64,000 nucleotides of DNA from Oscarella lobularis. Its lineage: Eukaryota > Porifera > Homoscleromorpha > Homosclerophorida > Oscarellidae. How positions within the stretch are numbered: the stretch's first letter is position 1; every line of letters starts with the position of its first letter. The translations under genes and the position numbers were made by a program. Of the stretch, positions 1 to 9,608 are shown one piece after another. Where the stretch lies: contig NC_089175.1 of NCBI RefSeq assembly GCF_947507565.1, forward strand, positions 5,383,733 to 5,447,732. Reading direction: 5' to 3'. The notes below the pieces were generated by a model that worked only from the letters and a program-made list of their open reading frames with translations, was not told where the DNA came from and did not search any database.

Positions 1-278
1 AGTATGTATGCTGGTGTAAAACGTCGTAAACCTTTGCTGAAAATCGCTAATTGAGTTACGGGGCAGTTGTCAGGGATGGTTACCTATCTTAACCTAGTTT
101 GCTACTGCGCAAGCACCTTACATCATTGGGCGTTGCTGTTCTAGAATAGTCCCAATACTTCACAACCACGCTCACGGCGCGCCGGCCTAGCGTAAAGCGC
201 AGCCAGCTCTTACTGTCACTAGGAAAATATTGGCCTCTAAAACTAACGTAGCTGGCCGAAGACTGAAACAGGTGACTT

Positions 279-585
279 TAGAAGCGACAAAGAGCTGCGT
301 CGCAAACGGAGCTTTTATCCGGGAAATTCTGAGGCAGTTCTCTGATGAAGTTAGTAAAGCAGCTCGACCAAAGTGTTTCGCCGACGTCCCAATTGTCGAT
401 GTCTTCGAGAAACGATTCCTTCTTGTCAAGTCGCTCAAGACGAGCATGCGACGGTCGAAAAATCGTGTGATAGGCGACGATTTGCTTCCCGTTGGCATCG
501 AACCGCTCCCTAATCGCCGGATCAGAGATGAGCTTACATGTTTTTGATTCCCGAGTCTCAGTTCGCTCCGCTTTATGGCGTCGGC
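279..585. repeat. Dispersed repeat R1, copy a
   Basis: About 300 bp that recur with indels at 6289-6632. The distal part (ttgattcccgagtctcagtt and following) appears a third time near 30824-30862, beside the Death-domain exon. The copies are open in several frames but no protein domain is recognisable, so I treat this as a duplicated segment and not a gene. The flanking 1-278 and 586-940 show nothing I can name. Confidence 0.6.
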
Positions 586-940
586 AGCTAGGACCAATTT
601 TGACTTCACAGCGAGCCGAAGCCGCGACGAAAATCGCTTCAAAAAATGGCCAAAGAAATAGGCGAGCGTCAAGCAAAGGAAAGGTGAAGAAACGCGAACA
701 AGGTTACTAGGCACGGAACGTTTAGAGATCGGTTTGCAGAAGCCCCCTGGGACCAATTTGGGAGACTTCGCGAAAGTCGTCGCGCAAGTGTACTTTACCT
801 CTCCGAAAAGCTGCTACACCTCTTCGGGGCCCTCTTTCGGAGCAGAGTCTGCGCGCGCAAATCCGTCATTTCCGGGATACCCGAAGTTCCTTTGCTTTTT
901 TTCGCAACGTCGCTTCGTTCGCTCATTTGCTCTGTTTGAA

Positions 941-1424
941 ATGGATCAAAGATGGAAAACGCATGTGCACTCCATTCTTTCCGCTCTGGTGGAGATTCTC
1001 ATTCCCCTTTCTCTCATCGATCGTCTTCTCGAAGTCTCTCATCACCGTTTCAGAATATGAGGAGCTCTTTTCTGATTCCATTGATGACAAGAAAAGATCA
1101 CAATTGCTTCTCGTTTTCATTCTACCGCGAAAAGGACCCGATTCGGTTGACCGATTTTTGAACGTTTTGAAGGAAACCGAAGGACAGAAACACGTTGCAC
1201 AGAAAATAATTGAGACCGCTGAAAAAGAGAGAAAGCACGTTGAGAGTGCGGATCTCTGTTCGGGAATTAGAGAAAAAATCGGACAATTGGAAAGAGAATC
1301 GATGAAAGGAAAAGCGACCAATATTGCCGTGAGAAAAAAAAGTAAGGGTGCGTTTGCTAGAATAATGTGGTTTGTAATTGGATGCATTTAGATTAGACCT
1401 TCGAAGCATACGGGAAGTCGTCTG
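941..1424 (+). pseudogene. CARD-domain gene with a single-base frameshift
   Basis: Starting at the ATG at 941, the frame encodes a typical first CARD helix pair (VEILIPLSLIDRLLE). Near 1033 the homology jumps one frame to LITVSEYEELFSDS, then to a stretch with DSVDRFLNVLKE, matching CARD helices 2-5 of NOD/APAF/caspase-type proteins. One missing base explains the break. The downstream frame runs on as a Lys/Glu-rich helix to a stop near 1391, or after a possible 50-nt intron to about 1424. CARDs mediate homotypic assembly in innate immune and apoptotic signalling. The USP-like gene begins within about 100 bp on the same strand, so a single CARD-USP transcript is possible but I could not find splice phases that prove it. 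A sequencing error at 1033 would restore an intact gene. Confidence 0.55.
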
Positions 1425-1518
1425 AAATGGAAAAGACTGCCGCAGTTGAAGGAGGAAACGTGGGAGAGACAGAATCATTCCCCGCTGGGTATGTGCATAA
1501 CGTAGGTAGTGTCGTTGA

Positions 1519-3239
1519 ATGCGAAGGAAAAGGGGTCACCCTGTCAAAAGAAACTTTGATTCCGGAAGAGAGTGCGGCTTTTCTTCGTTGACACGGCGTA
1601 AATCTAGAATTGAAACTGCAGTTGCGAGTAATGGTCTTATGGGACTTGGTAACTTGGGAAACATGGTAAGCCAAATTTCTTATTCGTGGATTCTTTAGTT
1701 ATTATTTGTGCGGTTTTTCAGGGCTTTATGAATTCCATGCTTCAGTGTTTGAGTAGCACGCGACTTCTTGCTGACTTCTTTGTCTCGGATGAGTACGAGA
1801 CAAATCTAAATAGAAAGAGTCACATGAAAGGGCGGTTAGTGAGAGGCAAGAAACTCTTATTGTACTAAAGTACGTCCTCGTGATTTTGAATTTATTAGCC
1901 TTTGCTGATCTTTTGAAACGCATGCGGAATAAGAAAGAGAGCAGTCCCTTGTTACCAACAGAAGTCGGAGGTCAAATTCGAGGATTTTTACCCGGATATA
2001 GGTATGAAGACACAATGATACATGATAGATATAAAAAATAGAAATATTGGCCACTAAAAGTTATTTTGTACAGTAAACAAGATGCTCATGAGTTTCTGCG
2101 ATTTTTACTTGATGGTCTCCATGAAGATTTGAGAATTGATTCTCCAAAATCAGCAAGCAATTTTGCTACGTCAGTAATAATAATCCTATTGAATCCTATA
2201 TAAAATTAGTATTTTTAGAAGATTTACGAGTGAGTCTGATTTGGCTTCAGAAAAATATCGTGCATGTGAAAATAGCAAAATAGCTGGTAAGGAAAGAAAA
2301 GAACTAAAATATGAATTTATAGATTTTTCATCGTTTGTTGTCTGAAGATCTTTTTGTCGGTCAGTTGATGAGTACACTCACTTTTGAATCCTGTTCTCAT
2401 CAGTCGATTACTTATGATACCTTTTGGGATTTGTCTCTTCCTATTCCACGTAGGGTAAGACGGGAGGGAACGGATATGAAAGATATACAGCAGGTATATA
2501 GACTATCGCTTTCATAGAAGCAATCTTTCTTCTCTTCGTATGATCGCTTGTCCACTTCAGTCGATTCTACCCTAACGGATTGTTTTGATTTCTTCACGGA
2601 ACCGGAAACAATGGACGGAGACAACAGTCCGGTACAACTGCGTATCTATATAAATATCCTAAATGAATTCTTTCCTTTTCTAGTTTTGTAGTAAATGTAA
2701 TAGGAAGCGTAGGTGTACAAAGCGTCTTACATTAAGCAAACTTCCTCCGATACTTGTTATACGTAAGTCATTTTATTATTATATATGTACTTAAAATAAC
2801 TCATATCATATAAGTTTTAATTTAGATCTAAAAAGATTTGGTGTGTCAACTAAAATATCCGACGTCATAAAATTTCCCGTGGAACGTAATGTAAATTTGG
2901 AACCTTATCTTGATTCGAATTCACCCAGCAAAGGTCATTTAATTAATAATCAAAAACAATTCTGTTTAGATTTATATACTTAGGTGGTCAATGTCTCTAC
3001 AAATTATATGCAGTTTCTAATCATATGGAAAGTACATTCAGTGGTCATTACACAGCCTCGTGCAAGCATAGCGTCACAGATGAATGGTATCTTTTTGATG
3101 ACTCTAGGTAAATACCTTAAACACTTACTTATTCACATCAATCTCAACTGAGAGATGTTCTAGTGTTAGGTTAGTGGACTCAAGTTCCGTAAGAGGATTG
3201 CAGTGCTATGTTCTTTTCTATGAGAAATGCAAGTCCTAA
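1519..3239 (+). CDS. USP-family (peptidase C19) homologue lacking the catalytic cysteine
   Basis: Eleven exons (1519-1665, 1722-1845, 1899-2001, 2074-2169, 2219-2286, 2348-2493, 2518-2631, 2684-2762, 2826-2933, 2984-3107, 3164-3239) join in phase into a complete USP catalytic core resembling the USP2/USP8/USP21 class. Landmarks in order are the Cys box, QDAHEFLRFLLDGLHEDL, DLFVGQLMSTL, FWDLSLPIP, the CSKC zinc pair, HLKRFG, and the His box SGHYTASCKH...WYLFDDS. The Cys box reads GLGNLGNM|GFMNS across intron 1, where active USPs have GNTCFMNS: the nucleophile is Gly. The first zinc-ribbon pair is also damaged (TFESC instead of TCxxC). The remaining frame is intact with a normal stop, which argues for a retained pseudo-enzyme and against simple decay. 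Intron 2 must be GC-AG (gcaag) to keep frame. An alternative start at 1427 with an extra intron is possible. Confidence 0.85.
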
Positions 3240-3329
3240 AATGAATTTGCGCGGCTAGGGACATCGCTGCAGAACACAACAGCATTTGCAAAATTTTCAA
3301 CTACAATACATGATACGTAATTTATTGAC

Positions 3330-3500
3330 TACGTATCACGCCTGCATTTTTACTGCTGTAGTATTATGAGAGCACTGTGCTGTAGATAGTCAATTTGCTT
3401 GAAAAAAGAGTATGTTGACAGCCATCAGAGCACAGCAAAAGAAATTACAAATTCGTTTACCATGTGTTACCAACTTGAATTCTCGCGAACTTTCAGAACG
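3330..3500. repeat. Copy of the actinoporin 3' flank
   Basis: The run containing gagtatgttgacagccat and aagaaattacaaattcgtt matches 31985-32180, the sequence just downstream of the second actinoporin-like gene (and partly 17985-18060). It lies directly against the DDX60 exon copy that follows, so two unrelated donor segments are joined here. Confidence 0.6.
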
Positions 3501-3557
3501 TCGTCATATATATGGTCAAACCATATCTATGGTCAAACCACGGATTGTATGATCAAA

Positions 3558-3775
3558 GTGAATCAGACGTACGCTTTCCGGTGCTGCTTTAGTCCGAGAA
3601 TGAAAAAAGACATAGAAGAGGTGAGACTTTTTTTGCGTCATCCTGCCCACGTCACGTGTGTGAAACAGGTGAGACAAACGTTGACGGAACCAACTCTGAC
3701 GCACCTACGGTCTTTGCACTCTCGACATCGGCAGGCAGCGGTTTCTCTTATAAATGTTTCGCCATTATTGTAGCT
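3558..3775 (+). pseudogene. Duplicated fragment of the DDX60-like gene (end of exon 2 to exon 3)
   Basis: Nearly identical to 11223-11432: the last part of exon 2 ([13 protein letters not shown]...MKKDIEE), the 47-nt intron with both splice sites, and exon 3 ([13 protein letters not shown]). The intron is retained, so this is a DNA-level duplication and not a retrocopy. No start or flanking DDX60 exons accompany it, so it cannot make the helicase. Its few substitutions suggest a recent copy. Confidence 0.8.
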
Positions 3776-3973
3776 ATTATTATTATTACGGAGTTGGAGA
3801 GTTTTGGCTAGTCCGAAACAAAAAAGAAATTTTGCGGTAAGCCAGCTGTAAAACCTGACTGATTTAAAATTAGGCAGCAGCCTATGCTGTAATTTATCTT
3901 GATTACAATATTATTTTCAACTTTGCATAAACCCTACAGCTTAGAAACGACTGATTTTTTTTTTCTTTTACAG

Positions 3974-4135
3974 ATACGGTCTCGAATGTGGAAGTGCCGT
4001 CAAATTTATAGAATGTACAGTTGTCATTGCGGAGTGTCTATACGAGAAGGCAACGACGTGGTGTCCGTGGATCAGTGTCCTTGGCAAATAAGAGATCCTG
4101 CAGAGAAATTAGAAAACGTACCAAAATTAAATTGA
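3974..4135 (+). other. Possible orphan 3' exon, Cys-rich, unknown
   Basis: A strong acceptor (long T tract, ttttacag) precedes an open frame that includes MWKCRQIYRMYSCHCGV and ends in a stop at 4135. The Cys spacing looks extracellular, but I recognise no family and find no upstream exon. It may be a stranded exon from a decayed gene. Confidence 0.25.
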
Positions 4136-4570
4136 GCTTGAAATCTTATTCCTAAATACAAAGGTTCTATCATTCATTTGCCAGATATTTATTTAATTTT
4201 TCTCCTCCGCCATAAATAATCAAAGCTCTAGACAGACATCACCTCTTTTATTTAATTAATGAATGAACGTTGGAAGTGTTCTCTCTGGTGGAATCTTTAG
4301 AAAGGCGTCAACGAAGGTCCAGTGTTGGTAATGCAAGGAATCGCGTCCGTGAGTCGAATTATTTTCGATTCTCTTGCAGACAAAGGAGCTGTCGATTTGT
4401 ATCGTTTTGCTTTTGAAGAGGTCGGCCACTTTTGGAAAGAGCTCGGCGTCGCTCTCGGCTTTCTGAAACGTGAACTGGATGGCGCATGGAGGAATTCCAC
4501 GCTCATCATTGACAGGGCGTGAAATACATGGCATGGGCAATGCTTGAATATCGGGCAGCAAGAGGTTTTA

Positions 4571-4603
<33 letters not shown>

Positions 4604-4962
4604 CAACGCCGGCGACTGTAGCTACAGTGTAGTTTATCGAAGTGGATCTCGATATTCAGAAAAAGGAGAGAGATTCTAAAGAAACGTACATTATCGATGA
4701 ACTCTTATCTTAAAAGAGCTACAGTAGCTGCACGTCTTTCTTGTGTACCAGCGATTCACCCGATCGAACTTCTTGCTCCTTTGACTCTGAGCGTATTGTC
4801 TCGTTAATTCTGCGTAAGAGTGGTTAGTCGTATCAGAGATCAATCAGTACTCGAGCACTAGCACTCTTATAGGGTTGAGAAAGATTTTGAAGTTTCATCT
4901 GCATGCAACGGAGAGTAAGTAAAGCTACCACTGTCATTTCACCTGCACTTATCAAAATATCA
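4136..4962. other. Gap with (ACGC)n microsatellite at 4571-4602
   Basis: No convincing gene. Open frames exist on both strands around 4256-4560 without a clear domain. The only definite structure is the ACGC tetranucleotide run. Confidence 0.5.
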
Positions 4963-6133
4963 CTAGCTGCAGATTAATTTGCAGTCACCCGACAGCTCAA
5001 TGATGGCTTCTATGATGTCAAGTAAATTTTCAAAGCCTGCTACGAGAATAGTATTTTTTACGAGACAATTTCTATGGTGGGTTGTTTTCTCCAACTCCAG
5101 AACGCTGACGTTCTGTCTAATAACAAGTCCAATGGTGTTTACACCAGGATAGTGATGTAGAAATTGCTTTGACACGGCGCCGCCATACGTCAAGACGAGA
5201 ATAGTTTTCTTGCTATTCAGACGCATTCCGGCAGATACATTGAAAATTTCGTCTTTCACTTTTAGGAGAGCCTCTTCAGTTCTTGTTTCACCTCCTAAAT
5301 AAGGTATACTTAGGATAAGAGTTTTAAGTTTGTTCGGTGTCGTATGATTGTTAGCAAAGGTTTTGAAGTTCGTTACCACATGCACGTGAGAAGAATACGC
5401 TATCAACGCCAACCTGGTGATATCTCTACCAATACAGCTGCTACTGAAGTGGCACTGATTTGTGAGAAGGTTATCCAACGCATATTTAACTTTGCCGAAG
5501 TCGGTTCGACTTATGCTTGCGGAAGAGTCGACGACGACGACGAAGTCGCGAGGCATGCAGTTGCAGATTTCCTGATGCACACGGACAGCTGCACTGAGGG
5601 TAGCTACGCTTGACAACGCATCCCGCAAGTTTCTCCGCTTCTTTCACGATTTTTTTAATGCTGCTTAAAAAGGGATTGGGTCCGGCAAAACCCGGAGCTG
5701 GTTTGTGGAAGTTGGAACCCATAGCGGCATAAAGACGTAAGACATTAACGGCGCTAGCAGTAGTGCTGTCCAAACCTGCCAGAGAGAGAGAGAGAGAGAG
5801 AGAAAAACAATCACAAGACGCGCTGCCGCGGAAATTACAGTTTGCTTTTCTGGTTTCACAGAGACTCGGACAATTCGAACCGGGAACGGTTACAGTTCTC
5901 TTGCGCTCTTGGATTCCTCGCGATCGGCTCGACCGGCAGAAGGTGTCTATCTCAAGCTTGGTCGGCGACTGGGCCCACTGAGACCACGGAGACACTTGAC
6001 AGGGAGGCAAAAAGGGATTGCATCGACTGCCTAAACGCTTTCGTCCGAACGTTGTCCGGCACAGGGTTTGTAAGCTGAGAGCGTTGGTGATGCTGAGAAC
6101 AGCAAAGAGAGCAACGAAGCCGCTCAACTTCAT
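4963..6133 (-). CDS. Secreted TSP1 - von Willebrand A domain protein
   Basis: Three exons (6133-5839, 5775-5618, 5571-4963) join in phase to about 353 residues. There is an N-terminal signal peptide (MKLSGFVALFAVLSITNA). A thrombospondin type 1 repeat follows (SPWSQWAQ ... Cys-rich, about residues 46-98), then a helical linker, then a VWA domain beginning RDFVVVVDSSASIS. The MIDAS DxSxS motif and the Thr of GGETRTEEA are present, but the third metal ligand position reads LTYGG where VWA domains usually have TDG. Metal binding may therefore be altered. Intron 2 is only 46 nt; read through, it looks like a frameshift. Intron 1 uses a (CT)n run as its polypyrimidine tract. Likely role: extracellular adhesion or matrix recognition, inferred from the domains. 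Confidence 0.8.
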
Positions 6134-6288
6134 ACTGAATTGATCTTCGGTGAATTCTTCGAAAGGGCTGTACGTTTTGCTGCAAAGAGGAAACGAGCGC
6201 TCACTTATATGCGGGAGGCGAATGGAGCCAATCGCAAGTTAGAGTTGGCGTGATCTTGAACACAGTGTACACGTACACGGTAATCCTA

Positions 6289-6632
6289 TCCGGGAAATCA
6301 CTCTGAGGCAGATGCCTCGTTTCTCTTACGAATTTAGTAAAGCAACTCGACCAAAAGTGTTTCGCCGACGTCCCAATTGTCGATGAAGGTTTACTGAGAG
6401 CAAGAGACTTCTCCGAGAAGCGATTCCTTCTTGTCAAGTGTCGATCTATTTTGTACGCCCCCACACAAGTCGCTCGAAGCCTCCCAAGACGAGCATGCGA
6501 CGGTCGAAAATCGTGTGATAGGCGACGATTTGCTTCCCGTTGGCATCGAACCTATCCCTAATCGCGGATCAGAAATGAGCCTACATAGGTCTAGCTTTGA
6601 TTCCCGAGTCTCAGTTCGCTCCGCTTTATGGC
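6289..6632. repeat. Dispersed repeat R1, copy b
   Basis: Homologous to 279-585 with about 50 bp of extra sequence. It ends in the same ttgattcccgagtctcagtt segment and is followed by the LRR relic, as at 30.8 kb. Confidence 0.6.
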
Positions 6633-6679
6633 GTTCAGTCGGCTACGCAGTGGCTTTGGTGCCGCGCTCTGCACGAAGA

Positions 6680-7490
6680 TCTTCGCAGACGGGTGTACAC
6701 GAGCATGGTATCCACTGTATATACACAAGTTGGTCAACTCAAAAGTTCAAACTGGCTGGCTTTATCTAAGGACCGAATCAGATGACACTCTATCTTACCT
6801 TACTATGGGAAGGCCGAGTCCATGAAGAAGTGATCTTGTTTGGGGGAGGCTTGCACGTTCGCAGTCTCTCCTTTAAAGGTTACGGTCCTTTTCACGACAG
6901 GGCAAGATTCACTCAATGTTACTCTGACATTGAAGAATGGAATGGAAGAGTATGTCACGGAAGAATAAGTTTTATTGCTAGAGAACATTCTGGCGGCTAA
7001 AGTTACTTTGAAGAGTTGCTTTCAACAAAATCGCTAAATATCGATCAATTCGTGATTTGACAGGAAATTGCGAGAATTTAAGAACGTTAGATCTATATAG
7101 GGCAAGCTCCTACCGTCTGTTTCTTGTCGGCCAGAATTGCCGCGACCTCGAAGAGATCGACGTGCATGCATATGGGCTGGGCGTAAGCTTTATCTTTGCG
7201 TCTTATTCGTCTTTGCGCACGTTTGTTTTAATAGAAGCGGGTTTGACTCATCGCCTGATTGCCTTCAAGCCTTCTTTCAAAATTGCAGAAAAAGTTTTTC
7301 TCACAGTCGTCCGGTATCAATGTTAGATATACTGTATGTATCTCAACGCACATTGCGATACTAGTCGCGTTTGATGATGAGAATCATGTCGAATGACGAT
7401 TTGCTCGCTTCGGCCAAATACTTCCCTCTACTTGAACAGGTTGACGTTCTAGAAGATGATGAAGTTACGGTTGAATCGAGTCAATGAACC
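6680..7490 (+). pseudogene. LRR-protein gene relic, copy A
   Basis: Scattered frames resemble Cys-type leucine-rich repeats of F-box/LRR proteins (ENLRTLDLYRASSY, QNCRDLEEIDVHAYG, FPLLEQVDVLEDD). They are preceded by a segment (EVILFGGGLHVRSLSFKG) that recurs at 31.0-31.3 kb. Frames are interrupted by stops and no start is visible. A second relic of the same gene is split between 31.0-31.3 kb and 33.4-34.4 kb. The parent is not in the window. Confidence 0.5.
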
Positions 7491-7494
7491 TAGT

Positions 7495-7700
7495 AGACTC
7501 AAGGTATAAGTAGGAGTCTGGTCTCAGTAGGTCTTACTCTCGATTGTCCAGACTGCATGTTGTCGTTGGGCGTAGCTCGTCTGTAAAGTAGGTCTCAGAA
7601 AGGGTTCACATGGTCTCGGTAGATATCAGTGGGGGTCTCATCAGTTAATTGGGGTCTCAGGGGTATCTGTCAGTAGGTATCAGTTAGGGTATCGAACTCC
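7495..7700. repeat. Degenerate GGTCTCAG-type short repeats
   Basis: The words ggtctcag, ggtctcgg and ggtctcat recur at irregular spacing through about 200 bp, with gtatc-type fillers. No gene is visible from here to 8156. Confidence 0.4.
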
Positions 7701-8156
7701 CTGTATGAACACCATGCACGGCGCACCAGTAGTACGGAGTCTGTTCTAATGCCTGTATTAGTACCCTAGAAGGCGACGTGCATCATGTAGTATTTATGCG
7801 TGCATGTTTCCGTGCGAATGTTTTCTGTTTACCATCGGTTGTTTGCTTAAATAGCGAATGCACACGCGCCACTATCTCTCATCGGCGTCATTCTGTGAGA
7901 ACATTTCCTGTGTACTTCCTTGTTGAATTCGGCTAAAAGGTGAGTATTTGCCAGATTGGTTTACAGGTCCACCCACTTCCCGCGCGACCGAGACACTTGA
8001 GACGATCTTAAAATATTCAACAGTGATCTCTATCTATAATGACGCGTTGCAACACAAGCGCGCTGCTATAACCCAGAGAAATAGAGCAACGAAGTCAGTT
8101 GACTTCGGCGACTGCTGGCGAGCGCACTTCAGTAAAAATCGAAAGCTATACCAATC

Positions 8157-9057
8157 ATGGCATGCTCCGTTCTTCTTCTCGTTGCCATCATTTCAGTTGT
8201 TCAAGGTAGGCATCATTCTTACTAATTAAACTAACAGCAGCATACGGATCTTCTAGTATGCGTGCCAAAGTTATATTAGTAACTGCATGACGGTTCGCTG
8301 CGCCCTCATCGTGGATACTGTATAAGGAAAAAACGAAGAGTTTTTTCCTTCTAGCGGGTAAAAGGATTCGCATGAACGATACTTGGTTGGTAACTTTAAT
8401 CGGAAATACAGAACATATCGAAACGAATAAATTAATAGTGTGACGCACATCGCAAACGCGAATCACCAAAGATCTCCTAAGCCATAATGTCATGCACCAT
8501 CCATGGTTATATGATTGTTTCTAGGGAATGTTTTGGATGAAAAGAAAGTGGAATTCGAAATGACAGACACTGACGTTCATAAAGAAATATCTCCAGAAAC
8601 GTTGATCAAATTGAAAGAGATTGGTTTCAATGTGACCGTCATCGTCGCCGCGTATTTGGCAAGCGACGGAACGAGACAGGACGTCAAAAAACTAATCTAC
8701 GAAAGAGAGAGCACGCACGATTTGTTTATAGAACATCTCACCGAAGTTCACAATGACGTTCCAGAAATCATCACCGAAGCGGAAGTGGACAGGATGGTAC
8801 AAAAACAAGAAGAAAATCCACTGTCTTTTACCGATGAAAACGCCCTTGTTGCGCCCACAAGCCTTATTCTAAAAATCGAAGTTGATCTTGAACCCTCGCA
8901 AGATTTGGCGTTCATTTTTGACAAGAGCAGTACGAAGAGCGGAGAACGACAAAAAAGATGGGGTTGGGCCAAAAGAACGTACAAGAAAGCCAGAGACACC
9001 TACGTCGTCGTCAGAGAAGGTTGGAGAAAGGTGAAGAAGATTTGGGGAAGGAAGTAA
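8157..9057 (+). CDS. Secreted precursor with acidic pro-region and cationic C-terminal peptide, unknown family
   Basis: Exon 1 (8157-8205) encodes a signal peptide, MACSVLLLVAIISVVQG. A 319-nt intron (gtaggc...tttctag) leads in phase to exon 2 (8525-9057). The middle, roughly residues 20-150, is acidic and rich in Glu, Asp, Val and Ile. Near the C-terminus stands a furin-like site, ERQKR. It is followed by a short tail of about 33 residues, dense in Lys, Arg and Trp, which begins WGWAKRTYKKAR and ends in KKIWGRK. Signal peptide, acidic pro-part, dibasic site and cationic amphipathic tail is the usual plan of secreted host-defence peptides and some venom peptides. I recognise no named family, so function is inference. 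It has no Cys in the tail, so it would be linear. Confidence 0.7.
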
Positions 9058-9131
9058 CCGCGGTAACTATCGCGAGACCACTGCACGGCTAACTGAGTTG
9101 TTGCTCAGTCTGTTCTTCTGCCTGCATGCAT

Positions 9132-9137
9132 GTCTGT

Positions 9138-9172
<35 letters not shown>
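9132..9172. repeat. (CTGC)n microsatellite
   Basis: Perfect tetranucleotide repeat of tgcc units just after the secreted precursor gene. Confidence 0.9.
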
Positions 9173-9173
<1 letters not shown>

Positions 9174-9189
9174 TGTAGATTAAAAGATT

Positions 9190-9400
9190 ATCTCCGTCTG
9201 CAAAAGACCGTAACTGGCTCGCCCGTTGCTCTCACTCTCTGCAGAAATTTATTAATCCTGAAATAACTGTTTTAACGTTTCGTTTTTCGTGATGATGCAG
9301 ATAGTAGCATCGGTGAAATTGACGTTGACATTTTCTTAGGCTTCTACTTTAAAGAGCGAATTGCTGCTCCTCGCAATAATGGAGCGTTTATGCCAATTTC
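9190..9400. repeat. Dispersed repeat R2, copy a
   Basis: Matches 31630-31850: both contain cgtgatgat-cagatag, gaaattga-gttgacatttt, taggcttctactt and aataatggagcgtttatgcca. Not coding in any clear frame. It shows that sequence near the basic-peptide gene was copied to the second actinoporin neighbourhood, or the reverse. Confidence 0.6.
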
Positions 9401-9420
9401 GTGTCATTCCCCGAACACAA

Positions 9421-9451
9421 GGGCGCGCGCGGGCGAAGCCCGCGCGCGCCC
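9421..9451. repeat. Perfect GC-rich hairpin
   Basis: 14-bp arms gggcgcgcgcgggc / gcccgcgcgcgccc around a gaa loop; a very stable stem-loop in DNA or RNA. Confidence 0.9.
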
Positions 9452-9494
9452 TGGTGGGAGGGGCTCTCAAACGTGATCGGCCAAAATCGGAAAG

Positions 9495-9526
<32 letters not shown>
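9495..9526. repeat. (CTGT)n microsatellite
   Basis: Perfect tgtc tetranucleotide run. Confidence 0.9.
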
Positions 9527-9579
9527 GGTAACGCTCACGTCACAATCGCTCTTAGGCCAATCACACACAAAGGTGCCTT

Positions 9580-9608
9580 TATGACATCACATTCATTGTG
9601 ATGTCATA
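9580..9608. repeat. Inverted repeat with CRE-like half sites
   Basis: tatgacatcaca and tgtgatgtcata flank a 5-bp spacer. Similar tgacgtca-type words recur around 9640, 21350, 21620 and 22720 in non-coding DNA, suggesting a short mobile repeat family. Confidence 0.7.

Noticed and set aside
4256-4561. Open frames on both strands; the plus one (VGHFWKELGVALGFLKREL) looks faintly like a Death-domain helix.
   Set aside because: Only one helix pair matches, no splice sites or second half, and the minus frame is equally open; not enough for a gene.
5600-5630. Apparent frameshift between the linker and the VWA domain.
   Set aside because: A 46-nt GT-AG intron (5617-5572) joins the two parts in phase, so no mutation is needed.
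5770-5810. Ser-Leu repeat protein segment (SLSLSLSL).
   Set aside because: It is translation of a (CT)n polypyrimidine tract at the 3' end of intron 1.
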